Of a DNA stretch of 30,856 nucleotides, positions 1 to 7,220 are shown piece by piece (positions within the stretch are counted from its first letter, which is position 1; each line of letters opens with the position of its first letter). The stretch comes from a virus: the IMG/VR virus record IMGVR_UViG_3300046010_000778, positions 1 to 30,856 of that record. The stretch is one strand, 5' to 3'. The notes below the pieces were generated by a model that saw nothing but the letters and a program-made list of their open reading frames with translations, was not told the DNA's origin and did not search any database. The position numbers and the translations under genes were made by a program.

Positions 1-3
1 AGA

Positions 4-129
4 AGCACTTCTAAAGTTATATTTTCCAAAGCTGTTAAACCTTGACTTGTTAGCTTTAAATTCAATTTGTATTCTGCTTAATTTTTCGTTTAATGATAAC
101 TCTTTCATCTTTAATTTTGTTTTAGTTCG
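4..129. repeat. Terminal direct repeat, copy 1 (circular-assembly overlap)
   Basis: These 126 bases are identical to 30731-30856 at the other end of the window. Bases 4-108 repeat the 5' end of the ERF gene, so the gene fragment here is not a second gene. The simplest reading is an assembler overlap on a circular or circularly permuted molecule with a unit length of 30,727 bp. A true short terminal redundancy is the alternative. The first three bases (AGA) differ from the TTC expected at this place. Confidence 0.95.
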
Positions 130-290
130 TAAATTTGTTGTTTGATTAATGTTTTGTACTCTTGTGTAATTCCTTCTTCTAATGCTTCAAAGCAATAAGT
201 AGATAGTAAATTGTTTTCCTGTTTTAGTTTACAAATTTCTGCTTGTAGTGCTTCTATTTGAAATCTGTTAAAGTCAATTAAATCTTTCAT
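111..290 (-). CDS. Small hypothetical protein, 59 aa, upstream of ERF
   Basis: This ORF starts with ATG at 290 and stops with TAA at 113-111. Its stop lies 2 nt before the ERF start once the circle is closed (ERF start at 108 here, 30835 in the other copy). The protein is helical and charged, with a coiled-coil-like stretch (EALQAEICKLKQENNLL) around residues 13-29. Its start is 1 nt beyond the stop of the 36-aa gene, as expected in an operon. No family is recognised. A role linked to ERF, SSB and replication is inferred from position only. Confidence 0.75.
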   Translation of the reverse strand: MKDLIDFNRFQIEALQAEICKLKQENNLLSTYCFEALEEGITQEYKTLIKQQIYELKQN

Positions 291-291
291 C

Positions 292-402
292 TTATTTTAC
301 TAATATAAAGTTTACTACTATTAAAGCTGATAAAGCTATCATTCCAATAAATAGACAAAAGTTTTTTGCATCGGTTCTAAATTCTTTTTCTTCGTTTGAC
401 AT
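292..402 (-). CDS. Small single-pass membrane protein, 36 aa
   Basis: This ORF begins at the ATG at 402, 43 nt downstream of a TACATTTG promoter element, and is the first gene of the early operon. Its N-terminus is charged (MSNEEKEFRTDAK), followed by a continuous hydrophobic segment at about residues 15-35 and a terminal lysine. That is the layout of a one-helix inner-membrane protein with its N-terminus in the cytoplasm. Early phage membrane microproteins often act on host membrane functions or superinfection, but nothing here identifies a target. Confidence 0.65.
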   Translation of the reverse strand: MSNEEKEFRTDAKNFCLFIGMIALSALIVVNFILVK

Positions 403-445
403 AATTTCTGTTTTTAAAATTGTTATTTGTTATTGTTTGATGAAG

Positions 446-453
446 CAAATGTA
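446..453 (-). promoter_or_regulatory. Early promoter -7 element TACATTTG
   Basis: On the minus strand TACATTTG matches the Bacteroidota -7 consensus TAnnTTTG and is followed by CTTCA, as at the promoter near 25106. It lies 43 nt upstream of the 36-aa gene and downstream of the NinG terminator, so it is well placed to start the replication/recombination operon. No clear TTG/TTTG is visible at the usual -33 distance. Confidence 0.6.
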
Positions 454-515
454 TAAATTCATTTTAGATAAAATACTATCTTAATTTTTTTTAACAAAAA
501 TTTAACACTTTTGCC

Positions 516-544
516 AAAAAAAGGGCTACCGTTTAAAGTAGCCC
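516..544 (-). terminator. Rho-independent terminator after the NinG-like gene
   Basis: On the minus strand, GGGCTAC and GTAGCCC form a perfect 7-bp stem around an 8-nt AT-rich loop, followed by seven Ts. It ends the late/lysis transcription before the early promoter. Confidence 0.9.
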
Positions 545-575
545 AATTTAACATTAACCAAATTATAAAGAGAAA

Positions 576-962
576 TCAGAAAAGACTATTTAGCTGTGTG
601 TAGTGTTGTATTAGTTCTTGCAATTCTACATCGGTAAATTTACAAGTTTCTTTTGATTTAATGTATAGTTCTTGAGATAGTTTATCACCAAGATATTGAC
701 TAAAGATATACTGCTCACCATATCGGAATACGTTGCATCCTGCGCATTGTACTTGGCAATTGTCTTCATTCCATCTTGTAGACATATGTTTACGTGACAT
801 AAAGTGTCCGCATTGTAAACTTTTCCAGTGGTCTTCTTTACCACAAGTTATACATTTAGATATATCATTCACCGCATATCTGCGTCTTATATATATACTA
901 AATACTGTATCAAGCTTTTTAACTATAGAAGTTCGTGTAGGTTTTTTAGTTTTCTTTTCCAT
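576..962 (-). CDS. NinG/Rap-like zinc-binding (HNH-type) nuclease
   Basis: The 128-aa protein resembles lambda NinG (Rap), which acts on recombination intermediates. It has paired zinc ligands C37-x2-C40, then LQCGHF (C51, H53), RWNEDNCQVQCAGCN (C73, C76) and a following YGEQY segment, an arrangement typical of NinG/HNH zinc folds. Start choice: ATG at 962. A longer reading would begin at TTG at 968, inside the promoter element. The gene has its own promoter at 966-973 and a strong terminator after its stop, so it forms a single-gene unit. Together with ERF, SSB and the RecE-like exonuclease it fits a phage recombination set. The exact branched-DNA substrate is inferred from the family. Confidence 0.8.
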   Translation of the reverse strand: MEKKTKKPTRTSIVKKLDTVFSIYIRRRYAVNDISKCITCGKEDHWKSLQCGHFMSRKHMSTRWNEDNCQVQCAGCNVFRYGEQYIFSQYLGDKLSQELYIKSKETCKFTDVELQELIQHYTQLNSLF

Positions 963-965
963 ATT

Positions 966-973
966 CAAATATA
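966..973 (-). promoter_or_regulatory. Promoter -7 element TATATTTG, leaderless NinG transcript likely
   Basis: TATATTTG on the minus strand fits the Bacteroidota -7 consensus. Only three bases (AAT) separate it from the NinG ATG, so the transcript should start at or next to the start codon. A TGTTAAT element lies about 16 nt upstream, similar to other promoters in this genome. Confidence 0.6.
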
Positions 974-994
974 ATTAATAGATATTAACATTTT

Positions 995-1172
995 GTAAAT
1001 AACTTTGCGTTTTTATCTATTTACTATGTCAAAAAAAACAACTAACTTTGCCTTGTTCTCAAAACTTAAGCATTTAGAATTTAACTAAAAGAATAAATAA
1101 AAAGACAAAAACAAAAAAAGATTCTAAACGCAAGAGAAAAAAGTAAACAAGAACAAAGAATTACAACAAGGC
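995..1172 (+). ncRNA. Candidate structured noncoding RNA region
   Basis: No protein gene is found between 963 and 1185. On the plus strand TAACTTTGC occurs twice (1000-1008 and 1043-1051), each a good Bacteroidota -7 element, pointing opposite to all genes. Nested inverted repeats follow: GCCTTGTT (1050-1057) with AACAAGGC (1165-1172), and TTTAGAAT (1073-1080) with ATTCTAAA (1121-1128), the inner stem extendable through GC and CTT/AAG. GTAAATA/TATTTAC (995-1001, 1018-1024) flank the first promoter motif. The strand is uncertain because stems read equally on both strands; a minus-strand 3' UTR or a replication or packaging site are alternatives. Confidence 0.35.
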
Positions 1173-1185
1173 GAGTTATGCAAAC

Positions 1186-1323
1186 TTATCTACCCTGTCC
1201 TGCGTATTTTTTCTTGTAGTTTTTACTGCTTTTAAGCGAAGAAGTTTTAGACTTTGAATGTACACAAGGTCTTGAAATTTTAACATCTAATTTAGCAGAT
1301 ACTTCAGTTTGTTTTTTAGCCAT
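1186..1323 (-). CDS. Small basic Lys/Ser-rich protein, 45 aa
   Basis: ATG at 1323 overlaps the spanin stop by one base (TAATG), showing translational coupling. The protein is very basic and ends in a Lys/Ser/Tyr-rich tail (SKTSSLKSSKNYKKKYAGQGR region, residues 25-45). Similar small basic proteins, as I recall, often close the lysis cluster of Bacteroidota phages, but their function is not known to me. It is the last gene before a 220-bp noncoding region. It may be nucleic-acid binding, on charge alone. Confidence 0.75.
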   Translation of the reverse strand: MAKKQTEVSAKLDVKISRPCVHSKSKTSSLKSSKNYKKKYAGQGR

Positions 1324-1775
1324 TACAGAAATAGTTTATTTTTAATTTGTCTATAGATATACATTCCTATTGGAATAAGTAGAAGCCATAAATAAACAAA
1401 ATTGTTTACTTTTTTATCTATGTGCTTTTCTTTTATATTTTTAGTTTCTTGCTTTGATCTGGAAACTTTTTTTAGCACCTTTTTAGACACTATTATCTTA
1501 CTTGTATCTACTAATACTTTGTTTTGCTTTTTATACTTTAAAACAGCGTTAAAATAGCTTGTGCCATCTATTACAATAGGTAAACTATCATTCAATGGTT
1601 TTATTTCTAATTCTGTAGTATTTTCAGTAAAATAAACATTTTTGTTTATAATTGAAGTGCTATCTGTTTTTGTGATAGCTGTAGAATCTGTATTGGTTTT
1701 TATATCTGTTTTAGATACATCTACTTTTCTTGAAGCACAAGAAGTAATTAATAAAAGTAAAACTAAATATTTCAT
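1323..1775 (-). CDS. Unimolecular spanin (u-spanin) candidate, 150 aa
   Basis: The N-terminus is a short lipoprotein signal with a lipobox LITSC (lipidated Cys13), which would anchor the mature protein in the outer membrane. The C-terminus holds one transmembrane helix at about residues 126-141 (FVYLWLLLIPIGMYIY) with a basic tail. The periplasmic middle is polar and Thr/Lys-rich. This two-ended topology is that of u-spanins such as T1 gp11, which fuse the inner and outer membranes in the last step of lysis of Gram-negative hosts. It starts 4 nt inside the end of the endolysin gene (ATGA overlap) and follows holin and endolysin. Function is inferred from topology and context, not from sequence similarity. 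Confidence 0.8.
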   Translation of the reverse strand: MKYLVLLLLITSCASRKVDVSKTDIKTNTDSTAITKTDSTSIINKNVYFTENTTELEIKPLNDSLPIVIDGTSYFNAVLKYKKQNKVLVDTSKIIVSKKVLKKVSRSKQETKNIKEKHIDKKVNNFVYLWLLLIPIGMYIYRQIKNKLFL

Positions 1776-2221
1776 TTGGTAAAGTATAATGCTGATTCAG
1801 CAATGCGTCTATTGGTTAAACCATTTAAAACTTTACCTGCAGCTTTATTCCACTTTAAAAACTCTTTAGCTATATTACCATCATTTGGATTTATGATAAC
1901 CAATTTTAATAAAGTAGATTTTTGTAAATTAGCTACACCTACATTATACGCAAAAGAAGTTAATGCGTTTAGTTGGTTTACAGTTATTTTTGACTTTACA
2001 AGTTTCAATACATCTTCAGCAAATTCATCAGCAGTATGTGCTAATATTTCATTTGCGTATTCTTTTGTAATTGCTTTGTCTGTAATTTTAACTTTAGTTC
2101 CGTTTGGATAGTATGTATTACCATATCCGATTGTAGATATTCCTGCAGGGCATTTATAAGGTTTTGCACTATACCCTTCAAAACGTTTTATTAACTCGTA
2201 ACCTTTATCGCTTAATTTCAT
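1772..2221 (-). CDS. Endolysin, T4-type lysozyme (GH24)
   Basis: The 149-aa protein is a muramidase that cleaves the glycan strands of peptidoglycan. The catalytic pattern E-x8-C-x5-T is visible as E15 (RFEGY), C24 (KCPAG) and T30 (STIGYG), the variant of the E/D/T triad common in phage endolysins. The segment NQLNALTSFAYNVG (residues about 87-100) is the second conserved GH24 stretch, and the C-terminal GLTNRRIAE is also typical. No signal peptide is seen, so export depends on the holin encoded just upstream, whose gene overlaps this one by 17 nt. It is followed by the spanin gene. Confidence 0.93.
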   Translation of the reverse strand: MKLSDKGYELIKRFEGYSAKPYKCPAGISTIGYGNTYYPNGTKVKITDKAITKEYANEILAHTADEFAEDVLKLVKSKITVNQLNALTSFAYNVGVANLQKSTLLKLVIINPNDGNIAKEFLKWNKAAGKVLNGLTNRRIAESALYFTK

Positions 2222-2639
2222 TGAAGTCTGCTTTTATTTCTTTAGCCCTGTTAAATGCTGTTTTTAATAATTGCCAAATATCAACTTTAAATGATGCTTC
2301 TATGTTTTCTTTAATAGATACTAATTCAACAAAGATTAATAGTATAGCACAAATCTTGGTAAACATAAAGTCAAAACCAAAAGCTTTTTGTATAAACTCA
2401 TTTAAAACGAATTTGTCAATTAAGAATAAAAAGATTATACATATTTCGTATAACGCCATTTTAGAAATTACATTACTTAATTTTCTACTTCTTATAGATT
2501 GTAAACCCTCAAGTTTTATGCTTTTAAATATACCTGTAAAAGTATCTAAAATTATTGCACTACCTACGGCTATTAATAAACCGTAGATAGGTACAAATAA
2601 TAAAATTAATGAAGCAAAAAAATAATTAATGTATTTCAT
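2205..2639 (-). CDS. Holin
   Basis: The 144-aa protein has a hydrophobic N-terminus (about residues 5-35, probably one long or two short helices), a second membrane segment near residues 62-85, a third near 92-112, and a charged, mostly cytoplasmic C-terminal tail. The size, the D-T-x-T-G-I motif after the first hydrophobic block and the ELVSIKENIE segment resemble phage_holin_4/toxin-secretion type holins. The gene directly precedes and overlaps the endolysin gene. It would permeabilise the inner membrane at the time of lysis. Confidence 0.85.
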   Translation of the reverse strand: MKYINYFFASLILLFVPIYGLLIAVGSAIILDTFTGIFKSIKLEGLQSIRSRKLSNVISKMALYEICIIFLFLIDKFVLNEFIQKAFGFDFMFTKICAILLIFVELVSIKENIEASFKVDIWQLLKTAFNRAKEIKADFNEIKR

Positions 2640-2658
2640 TCTAAATTTGTTATTCTTC

Positions 2659-2802
2659 TTATTCTTCTATTACTTCTTCTTTAGGTGCTAATGTATTAAT
2701 AGCTTGTGCTACTGCTACTGCATCAGCTAATTGTAATAGACCACCTTTTTGTGCTAAATGTGCTACTTGTACTAAAATTTCGATTGCTTGTTTAGTTTCC
2801 AT
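2659..2802 (-). CDS. Small hypothetical protein, 47 aa
   Basis: ATG at 2802, TAA at 2661-2659. The protein is a predicted amphipathic Ala/Gln/Leu-rich helix (residues 4-38) with an acidic end (KEEVIEE). It lies 19 nt before the holin start and after the 105-aa tail-associated gene, in the same direction. Composition is clearly protein-like and the reading frame uses the AT-rich third positions of the genome. No family is recognised. Confidence 0.7.
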   Translation of the reverse strand: METKQAIEILVQVAHLAQKGGLLQLADAVAVAQAINTLAPKEEVIEE

Positions 2803-2865
2803 AATTGCTTGTTTTTTTATTGTTTATTTAATTTACTTAAAAATAACATAAAGTTACTTTTGTTT

Positions 2866-3183
2866 TTAGTTGCTAAATGGTGGCGGTAAAGTTACGTTAA
2901 CAGGGTTAATTAGCAAGTCTAATTGCTTGTCTAAACTTTCTTCCATTGCAGGTACATCTAATGTAGCTTCTAACCATCCACAAACTTGCTCTTTTGTTAA
3001 ATCCTCATAAGGTGTAAAATCCTCACCCGTAGGTAAAGGCATAGAAGTAGCCCCGTACATATCTGTACTAACCTCATCTTTTGTTGCAGCATAACGCCAA
3101 TGTATTGTAATTACTACATCTTGTAAATCACCATCGTTTTTGATGCATTCCATTGCTGAAATTATCCACTTAAATTCTGTCAT
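2866..3183 (-). CDS. Tail-fibre-associated small protein, 105 aa
   Basis: The gene follows the tail fibre gene with a 1-nt gap and is likely co-translated. The sequence has an N-terminal beta-rich part (KWIISAMEC...VVITIHWRYAA) and a C-terminal helix with EDLTKEQVCGWLEATL, ending in a Pro-rich tail. Proteins of this shape (a WRY-containing strand followed by an LTxEQVxxWLE segment) occur next to fibre genes in many tailed phages and are usually annotated as hypothetical. A role in fibre assembly or as a virion component is inferred from position. Confidence 0.75.
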   Translation of the reverse strand: MTEFKWIISAMECIKNDGDLQDVVITIHWRYAATKDEVSTDMYGATSMPLPTGEDFTPYEDLTKEQVCGWLEATLDVPAMEESLDKQLDLLINPVNVTLPPPFSN

Positions 3184-3184
3184 A

Positions 3185-6100
3185 TTATTTTGTTTTTAAA
3201 ATTTCTATTTCTGCTTTTAGTTCTTGTATTGCCTGAACTAATATAGGCACTAATTTTGAATAGTCAACTTGTTGCATTTCTTCAGCATCTTTTTCGCCAC
3301 TTACTGCGTATGGAACTACTTCTTGTAATTCGTGTGCAATTACACCGTCCATTCTTAAATCACTATTTTTAAATTTAAAATCATATATTTTTATTTTAGA
3401 AATTAAATCTAAACCATTTATACTTTTAAAGTCTTCTTTTAAACGATAATCTGAAGTAATATTATAAGAAGTTGTAGTTCCATTTGTTGAAATACTACCT
3501 CTTTGAGAACCACTTGTATAAAAATTTATTAAAGTACCATTTGAAAAACCCGATGCTTTTGATAAATAAATATTGGCGTCATTATTTCTTTGGGATGTTA
3601 AAGTTCCGCTTGGTCCTTCAATTATAACACCCGTATTTGTACTACCACCATCGCTATTTCCTGATATTGTTGTAGTTCCAATTAATACATTACCACCTGA
3701 AGTGATACGCATACGTTCGGCTGTATTTGTAGCAAATCTTAAATTATCATTTCCTACTACAATTTCAGTTGATAATCCTCTATTATTTTTAATAGATAAT
3801 TCGTAATCTAAAACTGTTTGGATTAAAACTGTACCTGCCGCTCCTGTCGTGTCAAAAGCAATTGCACTTCCGACTCCTCCTATATGTAGTTTTTGAGCGG
3901 GACTTGTTGTTCCTATTCCAACATTTCCACCTGAAGTGATAGTCATTCTTCTTGTATTGTTAGTATTAAAAGCTAACATACCATTTGCAACGTTATTTAA
4001 TATGGCATTACCTGCACTATCAAATTGACCAATTAAAAATTCACTTGGACTAAATGACTCTTTTTGCGATATCATTGTACCTACAACTTCTAAAGTTCTT
4101 GTTGGCGAAGTGGTACCTATTCCTACGTTTCCGCCTGAAGGTTGTAATAATAAATTATAGACAGCATTATTTGCATCATTTCTTTGAACTTGTTGCCAAA
4201 CATCTCCTGTATTTGAAACGCCCGTATAAAGTCCATATAAACCATTTGCAGAAAGAATTGCATTTGCTCCAATACTACCCGAACCTAAAGTCGGTGTTGG
4301 TGCTAAAGTTGCTCCTGAATTTACAAATTTAACTCCGGGCGAAGTTGTTCCGATTCCTACGTTGCCGCCTGAAGTGATACGCATACGTTCGACAGTATCT
4401 GTATAAAATGAAGTGAATCCTCCCCAACCTACACTTCTTCCATTTGATATTCTAAATTCTCCCGTAGAAGGTAATTGTTTGATAAAAGCGTCAAAACCTG
4501 CTCCTTGTCTAAATTCAATTCCGTGAAATGTAGCTGAATCTGAAGCCTGTATTCTAAAAATCGGACTTGCTTGTGAAATTTCTAATATGCTATTAGGGCT
4601 TGAAGTTCCAATACCTACATTTGTACCATTATCAAATATCAAAGAGTTACCTAAAGCAGTTGAACCTGTAAATTTAGGTAAGTAATTAGTAGTACCTGTT
4701 CCTGTAATTGGATTTGTTAGTAATGGTTGGTAAGCAGTAGATGTATAAGCATTAGAACCTAAATCACCTAATTGTGTAGTTAAAACACCTGTAGCATCGT
4801 TATACTTAAAGTTTGTTATTGTCTTTAATTGATTACTTGCATCAGCATAAACAATTTGACCATTAACACCACTTGCAGCAGATAAAATAGGCATATTGCT
4901 AAAGGTTTTTACACCTGAAATAGTTTGACTGCCTGACAATTTAACAACTGCACTATCTAAAGCGTATGTAGAACTATCTACACTACCATCAGCTTTTAAG
5001 AATTGTGAACTTGTGCCACCTGATTTAATGAATTTATTTCCTGTTATTTCACCCGCATCATTTATAGTAAGAACGTTGCTATTTGATTTAGCAATTACAA
5101 AAGGCAATCCTGTAGCACCTGTGGTATTATTAATAAATAAACCAATACCACTTGAAGTACTATTTATATATGCACCTTTACCTGTTGAATTGTTTTGTAA
5201 ATATAAACCATTACCTGTAGAAGTATTGAACGAAGATATACCATTACCTGTAGAACTATTTGTAACAAAAATACTTGATGAACTTGTAGCGTTATTAAAG
5301 CTTTTTTCACCTGTAATAGTTTCTGCTCCTGTTAAGTGAACAACTGCATTGTCTAAAGCGTAAGTGCTATTATCATAAGAAATAGTAGTACCTGATATTT
5401 TAACAAAACCCGTTCCATTTAAAGCAGCTTGTTTTGCGTTCCAAGTAGCCGCACTTGCAATATAAGCATCAGCTAAATCAGTATTTAAATGCAATTCGTC
5501 TAACAAAGTAACACCACCTAAAATACTTGCAGCGTTTCCACTTCCTGAAGTTTTAAGTACTGTTAATGCTTCACCACTACCACCTTTTGTAATTGAAGCA
5601 GCGACACCCGAGCCGCTTGCGTGATTAATTACTAAATCCGCAGCGGTTAATTTGTGAGTTCCTAAATTAACGTTTGAAGTTGCACCCGTGTAAGGAACAA
5701 GCCCACTTATATCAGTTGTGTAATTAGGTATGTTTAAAGTTGAACCTACTAAAGTAGCTGAACCACTTGTACCCGTTGTAGTTAAAGTTATTGTGTTTTG
5801 TTTAGCATCTAAAGCAGCTTGTAAGTCTGTTTGACTACTTAATGTTCCTGTAATTGCACCCCAAATAGTGTTATTAGCAGCGATTTCTATATAAACTGAA
5901 CCACTCCAACGATAGATTTTATTATTATCTAATGTTACATATATCTTACCCGTTTCACCCGTTGCAGGTAAAGCAGCATAATTAGCTACTTCTACTACGT
6001 CATCTACATAAGAAGGTAATTCTGAAGCAGGAACTTTACCACCTACTAAATTAGCTTTTAAATTTAAGGCGTTTTGTAAATCTGTTTGGTCAGATAGTGT

Positions 6101-6295
6101 GCCTAATATAGTACCCCACTTTGCAAAAGAAGAACCTCTATTAACGTTAATTTCAATTACAGTAGGTGTTATATTCAAAGTAACATCATCTGCATTATCA
6201 ATTACGCTTATATCTACGATTTGGTCGTTTGGCTGTGCAGTAACTTCAATATTATTTACAATTTCAGTTACACCAATAGTAATATCATCACCCAT
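3185..6295 (-). CDS. Tail fibre / receptor-binding protein with S74 chaperone domain
   Basis: At 1036 aa this is the largest gene. The N-terminal part (residues 1-60) should attach to the tail. The middle is low-complexity, Gly/Ser/Thr/Asn-rich and repetitive, with five copies of a GGNVGIGTTSP-like unit and copies of RMRITSGGNV, typical of beta-helical trimeric fibres. The C-terminus from S948 (SDYRLKE ... MDGVIAHELQEVVPYAVSG) is a Peptidase_S74 intramolecular chaperone: it trimerises the fibre and cuts itself off, with the conserved Ser of SDYRLKE at the cleavage site. It ends in a coiled coil (IQELKAEIEILK). It likely recognises the host surface. Confidence 0.92.
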   Translation of the reverse strand: MGDDITIGVTEIVNNIEVTAQPNDQIVDISVIDNADDVTLNITPTVIEINVNRGSSFAKWGTILGTLSDQTDLQNALNLKANLVGGKVPASELPSYVDDVVEVANYAALPATGETGKIYVTLDNNKIYRWSGSVYIEIAANNTIWGAITGTLSSQTDLQAALDAKQNTITLTTTGTSGSATLVGSTLNIPNYTTDISGLVPYTGATSNVNLGTHKLTAADLVINHASGSGVAASITKGGSGEALTVLKTSGSGNAASILGGVTLLDELHLNTDLADAYIASAATWNAKQAALNGTGFVKISGTTISYDNSTYALDNAVVHLTGAETITGEKSFNNATSSSSIFVTNSSTGNGISSFNTSTGNGLYLQNNSTGKGAYINSTSSGIGLFINNTTGATGLPFVIAKSNSNVLTINDAGEITGNKFIKSGGTSSQFLKADGSVDSSTYALDSAVVKLSGSQTISGVKTFSNMPILSAASGVNGQIVYADASNQLKTITNFKYNDATGVLTTQLGDLGSNAYTSTAYQPLLTNPITGTGTTNYLPKFTGSTALGNSLIFDNGTNVGIGTSSPNSILEISQASPIFRIQASDSATFHGIEFRQGAGFDAFIKQLPSTGEFRISNGRSVGWGGFTSFYTDTVERMRITSGGNVGIGTTSPGVKFVNSGATLAPTPTLGSGSIGANAILSANGLYGLYTGVSNTGDVWQQVQRNDANNAVYNLLLQPSGGNVGIGTTSPTRTLEVVGTMISQKESFSPSEFLIGQFDSAGNAILNNVANGMLAFNTNNTRRMTITSGGNVGIGTTSPAQKLHIGGVGSAIAFDTTGAAGTVLIQTVLDYELSIKNNRGLSTEIVVGNDNLRFATNTAERMRITSGGNVLIGTTTISGNSDGGSTNTGVIIEGPSGTLTSQRNNDANIYLSKASGFSNGTLINFYTSGSQRGSISTNGTTTSYNITSDYRLKEDFKSINGLDLISKIKIYDFKFKNSDLRMDGVIAHELQEVVPYAVSGEKDAEEMQQVDYSKLVPILVQAIQELKAEIEILKTK
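3696..3719. repeat. 24-bp repeat in fibre gene, copy 1
   Basis: An exact 24-bp match to 4368-4391. It encodes the RMRITSGG part of the fibre repeat. A diverged third copy lies near 3928-3945. Such repeats inside a receptor-binding gene could recombine and change fibre length. Confidence 0.85.
4368..4391. repeat. 24-bp repeat in fibre gene, copy 2
   Basis: An exact copy of 3696-3719 within the same gene and frame, 672 bp away (a multiple of three), so recombination between the two copies would keep the frame. Confidence 0.85.
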
Positions 6296-6299
6296 TTTT

Positions 6300-6638
6300 T
6301 TATCTTGTTACTTCGTTAGTAATATTGAACCCACCTTGTACATACGTTTTAACTACTCCACTCGCTAAAGTAATTTGAATATCGTATACATAATTGTAAA
6401 CAGGGATGTCTATAATTTGTGTGTTAATTTTAAATTCTCCATTTGTGGCATTAGTTATAGTAATACCTGCTGAAGAAACCGAAGTAAGTGATAAAGCAGC
6501 TACAGTATCTGAATAGCTTTTGCGTAATTGCATTTTAATAGTTGCACCTGTTAAATTAACAACTGTAGTATTAATCTTTAATTGAAAAGCAACTTCATCA
6601 AAAGTGTCTCCTTTTATATGTGTGAATTGTAAACTCAT
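6300..6638 (-). CDS. Baseplate/upper-fibre-like protein, 112 aa
   Basis: The protein is predicted to be nearly all beta-strand. It starts with FTHIKGDTFDEVAFQLKIN and contains LTGATIKMQLRKS and a late VYDIQITLASG, the pattern of the N-terminal domain of BppU-like baseplate proteins and related adaptor proteins. It lies immediately upstream of the tail fibre gene (4-nt gap), so it may link the fibre to the tail tip. Its start overlaps the stop of a 29-codon ORF (ATGA). The assignment is by fold pattern and context. Confidence 0.75.
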   Translation of the reverse strand: MSLQFTHIKGDTFDEVAFQLKINTTVVNLTGATIKMQLRKSYSDTVAALSLTSVSSAGITITNATNGEFKINTQIIDIPVYNYVYDIQITLASGVVKTYVQGGFNITNEVTR

Positions 6639-6724
6639 TTTTTATCTTTTATTTTATTTAAAAATAATTCTAACTTCTTTACGTTAGTTTGTTTTGGTTT
6701 GTAAGTTTCTTTTAGATTACCCAT
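6635..6724 (-). CDS. Possible 29-aa basic protein between connector and baseplate genes
   Basis: ATG at 6724 lies inside the end of the 166-aa connector gene (13-nt overlap), and the TGA at 6637-6635 overlaps the ATG of the next gene (ATGA). Both junctions look like translational coupling. The protein is Lys-rich (MGNLKETYKPKQTNVKK followed by a short helix). It is short enough that a chance ORF cannot be excluded; the ribosome may simply use it to reach the next start. Confidence 0.5.
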   Translation of the reverse strand: MGNLKETYKPKQTNVKKLELFLNKIKDKK

Positions 6725-7212
6725 CCTATGAAATTTGCTTCTGAGTCAGGGAACATATCCCCGTTTGTGTTACTATTGTATTCAGGGAAAATTGCTGTTT
6801 GGTAAGGTATATAATCTAAAAACCTATTTGTGTAATGCTGTGCAATATCCCTTTCCTTTTCAATTAAAAAATCTACTTCGTTTTTTTCTACATTTGTACT
6901 ATTTTCACTATTGTGTTTAAATACACCCTTATTAGCTACAGTATAGGCTGCAAAAGGCAAATATTCTACCATAGCCCAATGTATTACCATTGGTTTGATA
7001 TACTTGCTTAAAAGCGTTGTATATGGGCTTGCTAAAGTACCTGCTACGATGTCATCGTTTATTTTGTCAAATAGCTTTGTACCTAAATAGTTTTGAATGT
7101 GTGTGTCTTGTGCAATTTTTACAAACTGAATAAATTTATCCGTGTCAACGTTTCCATTCATTACTGTAAACTTTACTATATCTTCTCTTGTGACAAATAA
7201 TGCTTGCGCCAT
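6712..7212 (-). CDS. Head-tail connector candidate (DUF6712-like)
   Basis: The 166-aa protein starts with MAQALFVTREDIVKFTVMNG and continues with a helical body including IQNYLGTKLFDKI and a W-A-M-V-E-Y-L-P-F segment near residues 79-87. This matches the general look of Bacteroidota-phage connector proteins annotated DUF6712, similar in role to HK97 gp6-type adaptors. It follows the portal gene after 8 nt and precedes fibre-related genes. The role, bridging portal and tail, is inferred from family memory and gene order. Confidence 0.75.
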   Translation of the reverse strand: MAQALFVTREDIVKFTVMNGNVDTDKFIQFVKIAQDTHIQNYLGTKLFDKINDDIVAGTLASPYTTLLSKYIKPMVIHWAMVEYLPFAAYTVANKGVFKHNSENSTNVEKNEVDFLIEKERDIAQHYTNRFLDYIPYQTAIFPEYNSNTNGDMFPDSEANFIGWVI

Positions 7213-7220
7213 CTTTATAA

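Noticed and set aside
1-108. A second, truncated ERF gene at the window start
   Set aside because: It is an exact copy of the other end, so it reflects the circular-assembly overlap rather than gene duplication.
1776-6368. Many plus-strand open frames of 60-140 codons within the lysis and fibre genes
   Set aside because: They lie fully opposite stronger minus-strand genes, have biased hydrophobic composition typical of antisense reading of AT-rich genes, and have no promoter or coupling.
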